This document shows positions 1 to 6,863 of a stretch of DNA of 19,251 nt, in pieces. Position numbers and translations under genes: made by a program. The notes under the pieces were generated by a model that had not been told where the DNA came from, ran no database searches, and saw nothing but the letters and a program-made list of their open reading frames with translations. How positions within the stretch are numbered: the stretch's first letter is position 1; the number at the start of each line of letters is the position of its first letter. This DNA is from CAZLMG01 sp964560765 (GTDB lineage Bacteria; Bdellovibrionota_B; Oligoflexia; Oligoflexales; CAZLMG01): assembly GCA_964560765.1 (NCBI GenBank), contig CAZLMG010000057.1:1-19251 (forward strand), read 5' to 3'.

Positions 1-1988
1 ATCGTGTCGAAGTACCAAATCAGAGAGTTGAGTCGGGGTTGGTTGCCGATGTGGGCCAGCTCAAGAGCCCGGCTGCGCTCGATGGCACCCTCGCGAATTT
101 GGTTGCTGCGGAATGTGTCGTGTTCGGTCAGGGCCGAGCCGACGTAATAGATGTAGTTGTAGAAGGCTTGCGTGCCGTCACCGATGCGCCAGGATGAGTG
201 GGTGTCTTCCGCCAACTCCCACTGGTACTGGGTGGTGAGCGTCTGCTCGACTTGTTGCTCGTCCCACAGGATGTAGCGAAACAGGTAAACGTATTCTTTG
301 GGCGTGAAGTACTGGGACAGGTACGCGCCAAACGTATCGACCAGTGAGGCGTTCAGGTAGCGCGGATTCATCAGGTATTCTTGGCCGTAATAAGCCAGCA
401 GGCGAAACGAGTTGCCGAGACCGATGCTGTGCGCCTTGCCTACTTCGGGGTTGAGCTGAATGCCGGCAAAGCCGTACTTGAAGTCGGTTTTTTCGAGGGC
501 GTTATCCGCATAGATGAGCAGGTCGATGCCGGTGGCTTGTCGCAACTTGTGTAGGTGATAGAAATACTGTTTGTCGCCGGCCATGAACAGCGGAACCGTG
601 CCGAGTTGTGGGCGATGGCTCCAGGCGGCGACGTTCTTGCGGATAAAGCTGCGCTTGGCCTGGATGTCCGCCGAGACGAGGATGTGTTCGACGCCCAGTG
701 ATCCCGTCATGCGCGCCTGATTGCGGCGACCGAGGTCGGTCAGCATGCCCCAGTCATAAGAGTAAGCCAGGGGGCGCAGGCCCAATTCGCGGCAAACGTA
801 ATGCAGCGCGTAACTGGAATCGCGGCCGCCGCTGAAAGACACGATGCAGTCGGCGTCCTTAGATGGCTTTTTTAGGCGGTTAATGTCACGGTGCAGGGCG
901 TCGACGCCGCGGGTTTCGCGGGGCTGATGATTGTGGCAATAGTTGCAAACGCCTTGAGCGTCGAAGCGAATAAACGGCATGGAGGCTGGCAGAATGCAAC
1001 GCGAGCAACGCTGTTGGCTGGTGGCGGCAGCTTTGGCGCGCTCATAGCCTTGTTGGACGATGTCTTGGATTTCGCTCAGGTGACGGGCGTTATCCATGCG
1101 CTCGCGCCTGGCGGTGATGCGGCGCGCGGTGGCTTCGAAGGACAGGGTTTTGGTGGCTGTTGTGGGTGAAGCTGATGTTGAGGGTGAAGATGTCACTGGG
1201 CTCGCGGCATCGCGCTCAAGTAAGTTGAACGGAGTCGCGGATAGGGCCGCGGCTTCGGGTGCCGACGTGGGTAGCTGCACTTCAAGGGCAGTGCCTGGTT
1301 CGAGGTGGCAAATGTCTGATTCGGAAAGTTCGGCGGCGTTTAGCGTCGAAAGTGCCGCAGCCAGAATCATCCGCTCCGAGCCGAAGACAAAGAATGAGCG
1401 GTCGCGATTGAAGGCGTAATAAAGGCTGCCGCAATTTGTCGCCAGGATGAGTTGGTCCGACTTGGTCGAGGCTAGACAGATGCTGAAACTGCCCTTGAGC
1501 AGGGGAACTGTATGAGTGAGTGCCTGGCGCAACGTTTCTTGATGGGCGAGGCGGTCGGCTACGAGGGCGGCGATGACTTCCGAGTCGACTTCGGTGCCGC
1601 GTTGCAATTTGGGATGGGTGGCCCAAAGTTCGCGGTGATTAACGATGATGCCGTTGTGCAGGACGATCACGTCGTTGTGCACGACGGGTTGATTGTTTTT
1701 GGAATCGAGAAAGGAACCGTCGGTTTCCATGCGGCTATGGCCGACCACGGCCAAGGGGCCTGTGGCGCTGTGGTTGAGAAGCTGAGTGACGGCCGCATCC
1801 GCAAGGAGGCGATCGACTTTTGCGGCCTCTTTGAAGAGCTGAATTTTTGCGGGGGAAAAGATGGCCAGACCGGACGAGTCTTGTCCGCGCGACATGGAGG
1901 CGCGCGCTAAGGAGTCAAGGGCGCGACGGGCATCGTGGGCCGAAATGGGGCTATGTTTTGTCCGTAGTACGCCAAAGATGCCGCACAT
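1..1988 (-). CDS. Class II glutaminase fused to WbpG-like N-acetyl sugar amidotransferase (partial)
   Basis: The frame is open from ATG at 1988 to the window edge (662 codons), so the C-terminus is missing. Residues 1-235 look like a class II glutamine amidotransferase: Cys2 in MCGIFGV is the expected nucleophile, with RGQDSSG at 34-40, GHSR at 83-86 and HNGI at 111-114. A Ser/Thr/Pro/Ala-rich linker (about 240-285) follows. The second half resembles the WbpG/PseA N-acetyl sugar amidotransferase family: a zinc-knuckle-like CxxC pair (C328/C331 and C348/C351) and a PP-loop ATPase motif, SGGRDSS, at 386-392. Known WbpG enzymes take ammonia from a separate class I HisH-like glutaminase, so this fusion would supply its own ammonia. 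It is divergent from a UDP-sugar dehydrogenase, which points to amidation of a sugar acid or sugar in a surface glycan. Alternative: an asparagine-synthetase-like enzyme with another acceptor. Domains are clear; the substrate is inferred. Confidence 0.85.
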   Translation of the reverse strand, partial: MCGIFGVLRTKHSPISAHDARRALDSLARASMSRGQDSSGLAIFSPAKIQLFKEAAKVDRLLADAAVTQLLNHSATGPLAVVGHSRMETDGSFLDSKNNQPVVHNDVIVLHNGIIVNHRELWATHPKLQRGTEVDSEVIAALVADRLAHQETLRQALTHTVPLLKGSFSICLASTKSDQLILATNCGSLYYAFNRDRSFFVFGSERMILAAALSTLNAAELSESDICHLEPGTALEVQLPTSAPEAAALSATPFNLLERDAASPVTSSPSTSASPTTATKTLSFEATARRITARRERMDNARHLSEIQDIVQQGYERAKAAATSQQRCSRCILPASMPFIRFDAQGVCNYCHNHQPRETRGVDALHRDINRLKKPSKDADCIVSFSGGRDSSYALHYVCRELGLRPLAYSYDWGMLTDLGRRNQARMTGSLGVEHILVSADIQAKRSFIRKNVAAWSHRPQLGTVPLFMAGDKQYFYHLHKLRQATGIDLLIYADNALEKTDFKYGFAGIQLNPEVGKAHSIGLGNSFRLLAYYGQEYLMNPRYLNASLVDTFGAYLSQYFTPKEYVYLFRYILWDEQQVEQTLTTQYQWELAEDTHSSWRIGDGTQAFYNYIYYVGSALTEHDTFRSNQIREGAIERSRALELAHIGNQPRLNSLIWYFDT

Positions 1989-2061
1989 AGGGTCGTTACT
2001 CTCTGAGTGTTGCGACTGAATGCGTGCTGCGGGTGCAGCGCGTCAATGAGCCAAGTATTTA

Positions 2062-2085
2062 CGGCAATTTACCTGGGTATTGCCG
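2062..2085. promoter_or_regulatory. 7-bp perfect inverted repeat in the divergent intergenic region
   Basis: CGGCAAT (2062-2068) and ATTGCCG (2079-2085) are perfect inverted arms around a 10-nt spacer, in the 196-bp gap between the amidotransferase (minus) and the dehydrogenase (plus). A second short palindrome, GTAATTAC, lies downstream. A weak sigma70-like pair, TTGGCT (2115-2120) and TAGCGT (2138-2143) with 17-bp spacing, points to the dehydrogenase. The arms could be a shared operator; no T-tract follows, so a terminator is unlikely. Function is inferred. Confidence 0.3.
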
Positions 2086-2184
2086 CAAGCCCAAGTGGTT
2101 TTTGCGAGTAAATTTTGGCTGTAATTACCGCGTAACCTAGCGTAGATTAGGCGGCTTGTGGTCTGAATAATGGGAGTTCATCGC

Positions 2185-3513
2185 ATGTTGTCCATCAGCG
2201 CGACCCTGCAATCGATTGTTAAAAAAGACACCCCCATCGGCGTCGTTGGCCTGGGTTACGTCGGCTTGCCGCTTGCGTGCCTCTTGGCCGAGAAGTTCAA
2301 GGTGGTGGGTTTTGATATCAATCAGCGGCGTGTGGATGAGTTAACGGGTGGGCATGACCGCACCAACGAAGTGCCGGAAAAGGCGCGCCTGCTCAATTCC
2401 AATTTGGTTTATACGACTGATGCGAAGCGCCTGGCCGAGTGTGCGGTGGTCATCGTCGCCGTGCCGACTCCGGTCGATCAGCACAAAAAGCCGGATCTGA
2501 CTCCCGTGCAAAAGGCCAGTGAGACTGTCGGCAAAGTGCTGCGTCAGGGCATGGTCGTCGTTTACGAATCAACGGTGTATCCGGGGCTAACTGAGCAGGT
2601 CTGTGGGCCGATCTTAGAAAAGCAAAGCGGCTTGACGGTGAATCGGGATTTCTATTTGGGGTATTCGCCCGAGCGGGTGAATCCGGGCGATCGCAACCAT
2701 ACCATCGAAAAAATTGTGAAGGTGGTTTCCGGGTCGACTCCGGAAGTGACCGACATGTTGTGCCAGCTGTATGGATCGGTAATCAAGGCGGGCGTTCATC
2801 GGGCGCCCAACATCCGCACGGCCGAGGCGGCAAAGGTGATCGAGAATACCCAGCGCGATTTGAACATCGCCCTGGTGAACGAACTGGCGATGCTATTTGA
2901 GCGCATCGGGCTCGATACGCAGGATGTTTTGGAAGCGGCGGGCACCAAGTGGAACTTCCTGCCGTTTCGTCCGGGGCTGGTGGGTGGACACTGCATCGGT
3001 GTTGATCCGTATTACCTGACGTATTTGGCTGATGGTGTGGATTTCAATACGCGCATCATCAATTCGGGACGCCGCATCAATGACGGCATGGGTGGGTTTG
3101 TGGCCCGCAAGACCGTACGCATGGTGATGGAAGATGATGCGCAGCGAGCTGGGCGATTGCGCGTGGCGATTTTGGGCGCCACGTTCAAGGAAGATATTCC
3201 GGATCTGCGTAACTCAAAGGTGGTCGATGTGGCCAGTGCGCTGGAGGAGTTTGGCGCTCAGGTGCACATGATCGACCCGCATGCGGATGCCGATGAATTT
3301 GAAGAAGAGTATGGCCGCCGGCTTGAGCGCTGGGACGCTGTGCCCGAGTGTGACGCAGTGATTTTGGCCGTGAAGCATGCGGTGTTTATGACCGAGTATC
3401 CACTGAAGCGCATCGCCGAGAAGTTGCGCGGGGCCAAAGTGCTCGTCGACATCAAAGGCGCCTACGATCGCGAAGCGGCGAAGGCGGCTGGTCTGAAAGT
3501 CTGGCGGTTGTAA
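2185..3513 (+). CDS. UDP-N-acetyl-D-hexosamine 6-dehydrogenase (TviB/WbpA-like nucleotide sugar dehydrogenase)
   Basis: The product (442 aa) belongs to the UDP-glucose/GDP-mannose dehydrogenase superfamily and most resembles the TviB/WbpO group, which oxidises C6 of UDP-GlcNAc or UDP-GalNAc to the uronic acid using NAD+. The Rossmann motif GLGYVG is at 22-27. YSPERVNPGD (160-169), Lys217 in AEAAKVIEN and the catalytic Cys270 in GGHCIGVDPYYL are all present, and length is normal for the family. I chose the ATG at 2185 because GGGAG (2172-2176) sits 8 nt upstream; the in-frame ATG at 2170 has no visible ribosome site and would add five residues. It is divergent from the amidotransferase fusion, which could use its uronic acid product. 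Exact sugar specificity cannot be read from the sequence. Confidence 0.92.
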   Translation: MLSISATLQSIVKKDTPIGVVGLGYVGLPLACLLAEKFKVVGFDINQRRVDELTGGHDRTNEVPEKARLLNSNLVYTTDAKRLAECAVVIVAVPTPVDQHKKPDLTPVQKASETVGKVLRQGMVVVYESTVYPGLTEQVCGPILEKQSGLTVNRDFYLGYSPERVNPGDRNHTIEKIVKVVSGSTPEVTDMLCQLYGSVIKAGVHRAPNIRTAEAAKVIENTQRDLNIALVNELAMLFERIGLDTQDVLEAAGTKWNFLPFRPGLVGGHCIGVDPYYLTYLADGVDFNTRIINSGRRINDGMGGFVARKTVRMVMEDDAQRAGRLRVAILGATFKEDIPDLRNSKVVDVASALEEFGAQVHMIDPHADADEFEEEYGRRLERWDAVPECDAVILAVKHAVFMTEYPLKRIAEKLRGAKVLVDIKGAYDREAAKAAGLKVWRL

Positions 3514-3607
3514 GGTAGGCGGTCGAGGGCGGTTGCGTCATGGCGCGTGTCCTACGCAGCTTTGACCTCGTTGACTATATCCAATAAATGGCGGCCAATT
3601 ATTGGGT

Positions 3608-3813
3608 ATGATCAACAGGTCGATTAACATATCAAAATTACGAAGTTTTTTCTTGTTCGGGGCCAGGGCAACATGAAATCTTGCGCGATACTCTGCTGGG
3701 GAGCGCGGCCCGTCTTCGTCAGCAATGACACTACCGACGCCGAGGTGGACGGCGTGGAGTGCATGCATTGGCAGCGATTTCTGGTGATGCTTGTGGGTAG
3801 CCGAGGCCTTTGA
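3608..3813 (+). pseudogene. Internally deleted relic of an AAA_14/DUF4143 (COG1373-type) ATPase
   Basis: From ATG 3608 the translation begins MINRS and runs into SFFLFGARAT, which looks like the start of a P-loop (FFLFGPRxTGKS) in COG1373-type ATPases, then hits a stop at 3674. In another frame, 3673-3813 gives a peptide containing RPVFVSNDTT and DGVECMHWQRFL, which resembles the usual C-terminus of the same family. Everything between is missing: about 200 bp remain of a gene that is normally about 1.15 kb. So the two ends of one gene seem joined by a large deletion with loss of frame. It belongs to a different subgroup from the intact copy at 4105. The N-terminal match is stronger than the C-terminal one. 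Confidence 0.6.
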
Positions 3814-3905
3814 CTCCAGAAAACCCATGGAGTCTTCTTCAAACTTTTCGACCGTATGGATGAATCCAATCTGTTAATAAATAGCAGATTTTCTGGAGTT
3901 TCCAA
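3811..3905 (-). pseudogene. Internally deleted relic of the 5300-6442 type ATPase
   Basis: Read on the minus strand, the first 20 codons (TTG at 3905) give a peptide ending LLFINRLDSSIRSK, matching the start of the intact gene at 6442 (LPFISALDASLRSR). After a frame change the sequence continues FEEDSMGFLES, matching the intact C-terminus FEEDPMGFLES. The DNA around the C-terminal end (about 3800-3843) is nearly identical to 5294-5336. The bases just upstream, CTATCAAAT, are also shared, but the start ATG has become TTG and the stop codon is lost. About 1 kb of the middle is gone. This is a dead copy whose two ends survive. Confidence 0.8.
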
Positions 3906-4061
3906 ATTTGATAGCGGGACCTGCCATATGACCGGGCTCTATAGGCTTCGTTCCTGCCGCAGTCGGCGAACTCCCGCGCAGGAGTTCGAAGTCTTGGTCG
4001 CGCATCACCACCATGATCGATATGGCTGGGTCCAAAGACCTAGCGCCCCAAGCTGATTTAG

Positions 4062-4090
4062 GATAATATGGAGTTCAACTCCATATTATC
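4062..4090. promoter_or_regulatory. 29-bp perfect palindrome (14-bp arms) before the ATPase gene
   Basis: GATAATATGGAGTT (4062-4075) and its exact reverse complement (4077-4090) flank a single central C. The right arm contains TATTAT (4084-4089), a good -10 hexamer placed about 15 nt before the TTG start at 4105. The site looks like an operator laid over a promoter. A terminator is less likely because no T-tract follows. Binding partner unknown. Confidence 0.55.
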
Positions 4091-4104
4091 TTAGGTGCCT
4101 GAAA

Positions 4105-5268
4105 TTGTTTATAAATAGAGCCTTGTCCGACCAACTTATCGTATTGAGCCAGCAATTTCCCGTCATCACCGTGCTTGGGCCGCGTCAGGCGGGCAAGACG
4201 GAGTTAACTCGCAAGATCTTTCCCCAGCATCAATACGTGAATCTGGAAGATCCTGAATTGCGCCTTTTAGCGTCGAGTGATCCCAAGGGTTTTTTCAACC
4301 GCTTTCCCGGTCGACTTGTCATTGACGAAATCCAGCGCGTTCCAGCTCTGCTTTCGTCCGTGCAAGTGATCGTCGATCAACGACGGGAAAAGGGTCAATT
4401 TATCGTGACGGGTAGTCACCAAACTGAGCTAGCCGGGGCTGTGAGTCAGTCACTTGCCGGACGAACGGCTATTTTGCACCTGCTGCCACTATCGATTGCA
4501 GAAATTGCTGCGACAGCGCCACTACCCCATTACGATGAGCTCATCGTGCGCGGGTTTATGCCGCAACTGCATAGTGAGCCGCAAATGCGAACAGATGTTT
4601 ACTACCGCAGCTATCTGCAAACCTATGTTGAGCGCGATGTCCGTCAACTGATTAACATCAAGGATCAGATTAAATTTGAGACTTTTCTGCGTCTTTGTGC
4701 GGGGCGCGTGGGTTCGTTGTTCAGCGCCAGTTCGCTGGCAAGCGATTTGGGAGTCGACACCAAAACCGTACAGCACTGGCTTTCGATTTTGGAGGCGTCG
4801 TTTATTGTCAGGCGTTTACCCCCGTATTTTGAAAACATCGGCAAGCGGTTGGTGAAGTCTCCGAAGTTATTTTTTGTCGAAGTGGGGTTAGCGGCGTATC
4901 TTTTGGGAATTCACGATGCCCAACAGCTTAAAGCTCATCCGCTGCGCGGTGCCTTGTTTGAGAATATGGTTATTATGGACCTCATCAAACAACGGGAAAA
5001 TAGCGCGCGCGATTCAGATCTATACTTTTATCGTGATCAAAACGGGGTCGAAGTGGACGCGTTGTTTCGTGGCGGCAAGCATCTAATTCCCATTGAAGTT
5101 AAATCGGCGGAGACATTTCACCCGTCCTTTGCGGATGGGTTGCGCAAGTTTCGGGGCTATGCAGCAAACGTGGGTCGAGGGGTTGTTGTGTACGGGGGAG
5201 AATTGGACTTTGATGGCGAAGATTACCGTGTCTTGAGTTATCGGTCGTGCGGTGAGGTCTTGCATTAA
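4105..5268 (+). CDS. AAA_14/DUF4143 family ATPase (COG1373 type)
   Basis: This is a predicted P-loop ATPase (387 aa) of the COG1373 group, whose biological role is not well established. Walker A is GPRQAGKT (25-32) and Walker B is LVIDE (71-75), followed by a sensor-like VTGSHQTEL (101-109). The C-terminal DUF4143 region (about 170-387) contains VEVD (315-318) and IEVKS (330-334), the spacing of a PD-(D/E)XK nuclease-like fold. Length is typical and the gene seems intact. The start is TTG; AGGTG (4093-4097) lies 7 nt upstream and no in-frame ATG exists back to the stop at 4054. The 29-bp palindrome sits immediately upstream. It converges on a second ATPase of the same superfamily 31 bp away, and two dead relatives precede it. 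Such genes are often scattered by transfer; a defence or stress role would be speculation. Confidence 0.88.
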   Translation: MFINRALSDQLIVLSQQFPVITVLGPRQAGKTELTRKIFPQHQYVNLEDPELRLLASSDPKGFFNRFPGRLVIDEIQRVPALLSSVQVIVDQRREKGQFIVTGSHQTELAGAVSQSLAGRTAILHLLPLSIAEIAATAPLPHYDELIVRGFMPQLHSEPQMRTDVYYRSYLQTYVERDVRQLINIKDQIKFETFLRLCAGRVGSLFSASSLASDLGVDTKTVQHWLSILEASFIVRRLPPYFENIGKRLVKSPKLFFVEVGLAAYLLGIHDAQQLKAHPLRGALFENMVIMDLIKQRENSARDSDLYFYRDQNGVEVDALFRGGKHLIPIEVKSAETFHPSFADGLRKFRGYAANVGRGVVVYGGELDFDGEDYRVLSYRSCGEVLH

Positions 5269-5299
5269 AGGTCCGCGGCTCTGGCCTTGGGTCCGAGGC

Positions 5300-6442
5300 T
5301 TATGACTCCAGAAAGCCCATGGGGTCTTCTTCAAATTGCGCGTAGTTTTCTTGGGTGACGAATACGGCCTTAGCCTTGGGATAGGTCTTTAGGAACTGAT
5401 CGATTCCACTGGTCGTTCGGCGTCGCCCACTTTTTACTTCTATGGCCCAAATCTGCTTGCCGCGCCGTATGACATAGTCGACTTCATGGCGACCCTCTCG
5501 CCAATAGAAGAGATCTTCGCCGGTTCGCACTAACTGTGTACCCACAATGGCCTCAAAGACATGCCCTACTTCGTCGGTAGAGTAGGAATCAAGATGTGTC
5601 AGATAGTGTAGGCACGGGGCCATCGGCAGGATTTTTGGCGACGAGCTCTTGGTCTTAAGGCGGCTGCCAGAAAACTTTTCCAAAACCTTGATCAGATAGG
5701 CGCCTTCGTAGAGGGCAAGGTAATGCTTCACGAGCTCGACGTTGCCCTTGCTCTGCAATTGACCGAGGAGCTTCGTGTAGCTGATTTCCATGGCGGGATA
5801 GCCGATGATGATTTCAAAGGCTTGGCGAAATAGGGTCGGACTGCGAACGGTATGAAATTGCAGAATATCCTTTTCAATAACCGTCGAAATGATGGAGCCT
5901 GAAACATAACGTCGCCACTCGTCGCTGCCGATCATCGGGTACGAGCCGGGGTAGCCCCCAAATTTTAGGAAGTCGCTGAAACTGAGTTTGTATCCATCAA
6001 AGGACTCGCGAGCATTCCAATGGAAGGCGGTGATCAGTTGGAACCGGCCTGTCAGGCTTTCGGTCAGCCCCTTCTGAATACTGAGTGAGCTAGATCCCAA
6101 TAACACGCAGCGTCGCTCGCGCTTGTGCCGCTTGGCATCGTCCCAAAGTGCCTTAATGAATTCAGCCCAATTGTGGCACTTTTGAATCTCGTCGATGACC
6201 AGCAGTAAGCCTTGGCGTTGGGCTGTGTCCCATTGTTGGCGGAGCCACTCAGGCGTTGCGTTAAAGACGGCATCGGCGCTGACATAGTGGTGTTGATCAG
6301 GAAGATGACTGCGTAGGTATTCAAGGATGGTTGTCGTTTTTCCGACTTGGCGAGGGCCAAGAATCACCTGGATGAGGTCGCTCCTGGACCGCAGTGAGGC
6401 ATCTAAGGCACTGATAAAAGGCAATTTTTTTAGAATTTCCAT
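5300..6442 (-). CDS. AAA_14/DUF4143 family ATPase, second copy
   Basis: This 380-aa protein has the same architecture as the convergent neighbour but is only distantly similar in sequence. Walker A is GPRQVGKT (29-36), Walker B is LVIDE (81-85), and LLGSSSLSIQ (114-123) fits the sensor region. The C-terminal DUF4143 domain ends in HEVDYV (319-324) and IEVKSG (334-339), again the PD-(D/E)XK-like pattern. The start is ATG at 6442 with no Shine-Dalgarno, and a promoter-like pair ends only 7 nt before it, so the mRNA may be leaderless. A collapsed copy of this gene lies at 3811-3905. Function is not known beyond ATP binding and a probable nuclease-like fold. Confidence 0.87.
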   Translation of the reverse strand: MEILKKLPFISALDASLRSRSDLIQVILGPRQVGKTTTILEYLRSHLPDQHHYVSADAVFNATPEWLRQQWDTAQRQGLLLVIDEIQKCHNWAEFIKALWDDAKRHKRERRCVLLGSSSLSIQKGLTESLTGRFQLITAFHWNARESFDGYKLSFSDFLKFGGYPGSYPMIGSDEWRRYVSGSIISTVIEKDILQFHTVRSPTLFRQAFEIIIGYPAMEISYTKLLGQLQSKGNVELVKHYLALYEGAYLIKVLEKFSGSRLKTKSSSPKILPMAPCLHYLTHLDSYSTDEVGHVFEAIVGTQLVRTGEDLFYWREGRHEVDYVIRRGKQIWAIEVKSGRRRTTSGIDQFLKTYPKAKAVFVTQENYAQFEEDPMGFLES

Positions 6443-6449
6443 ATTTGAT

Positions 6450-6478
6450 AGACTAACCTATTAAATTTGATAGGTCAA
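6450..6478 (-). promoter_or_regulatory. Candidate leaderless promoter with TTGATAG repeats
   Basis: On the minus strand TTGACC (6478-6473) and TAGTCT (6455-6450) are separated by 17 bp, placing the predicted transcript start at or next to the ATG at 6442. Over the same bases lie two direct TTGATAG repeats on the plus strand (6445-6451 and 6467-6473, 22 bp apart) and an ACCTAT/ATAGGT inverted repeat (6456-6475). This would allow repression. One TTGATAG copy survives ahead of the dead gene at 3905. Confidence 0.45.
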
Positions 6479-6530
6479 GCTATCAGCCTGGAAGATGGCC
6501 TTGAGGGCCAGGGCGCACGGGAAAGCCGAT

Positions 6531-6544
6531 AGATCAGTTGATCT
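6531..6544. repeat. Short palindrome between direct repeats
   Basis: AGATCA-GT-TGATCT is a perfect short palindrome. It lies between two GCCGATAG direct repeats (6525-6532 and 6546-6553). This may be a protein-binding site downstream of the antitoxin relic, or chance. Confidence 0.3.
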
Positions 6545-6598
6545 TGCCGATAGTCTGGAGTTTGCAGATGAATCTGCTTGTCTTGAGAGGGGTTTACC

Positions 6599-6819
6599 CT
6601 AAATCACTTCCCGCGCTTTCAAGGCATCAAGCCTATCGATTAGCCACGTTTTTATCAGCGCTTGTCGCGTGATTCCGCGTCGATCTGATTCGCGATCGAG
6701 TTCTTTGATCGCCCAAACGGGAATGTCCACATTGACGCGTTTCGTCCATTCACCCCACTCTCATGAGAGAAATCCTACGCTAAATCGTGTATGTCACTGG
6801 CGGCAAATGCCCGCTCTTT
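6599..6819 (-). pseudogene. Broken CopG/ribbon-helix-helix antitoxin gene
   Basis: The minus strand encodes RVNVDIPVWAIKELDRES followed by RRGITRQALIKTWL and IDRLDAL. This is the signature of CopG-type antitoxins with an RVNVDxP strand and a TRQALIK helix. The intact stretch runs from a GTG at 6730 to TAG at 6599 (43 codons). Upstream, a second frame gives RAFAASDIHDLA, a TAG stop, then DFSHES, which looks like the usual antitoxin N-terminal region separated by a frameshift. No ATG start exists. No toxin gene (BrnT, RelE or HicA type) is visible on either side. I call it an orphan relic; a short 43-aa peptide from the GTG is the alternative. Confidence 0.6.
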
Positions 6820-6820
6820 T

Positions 6821-6826
6821 TATACT
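6821..6826 (+). promoter_or_regulatory. Candidate -10 element upstream of the TonB-like gene
   Basis: TATACT matches the -10 consensus well and lies about 38 nt before the GTG start at 6864. The expected -35 position (6797-6803) has only a weak match, so this is a tentative promoter. Confidence 0.35.
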
Positions 6827-6863
6827 AAAATAGTAGGAAGTCGGGCCCTGGAGTGATGACCCC

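Larger units (their letters stand above)
3514..4104. other. Gene-free stretch holding two collapsed ATPase relics and inverted repeats
   Basis: No intact gene is visible. The stretch holds a plus-strand relic (3608-3813), a minus-strand relic (3811-3905), an 8-bp inverted repeat CGAACTCC/GGAGTTCG (3967-3988, 6-nt loop) and a 29-bp palindrome (4062-4090). Nothing is recognised in 3514-3607 or in the rest of 3906-4061. Open frames crossing the region do not resemble complete proteins. Confidence 0.6.

Noticed and set aside
3538..3828. 96-aa minus-strand frame beginning MGFLES.
   Set aside because: Its first residues are the C-terminal end of the ATPase relic whose stop was lost. The rest is read-through into the antisense of the other relic.
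3879..4025. Short minus-strand frame containing MRDQDFELLRGSS.
   Set aside because: It has no recognisable family or ribosome site and overlaps the relic start. Support is too weak to call.
5269..5299. Possible terminator between the convergent ATPases.
   Set aside because: Only a short imperfect GCCTTGG/CCGAGGC pairing with a 2-nt loop is present, and there is no T-tract.
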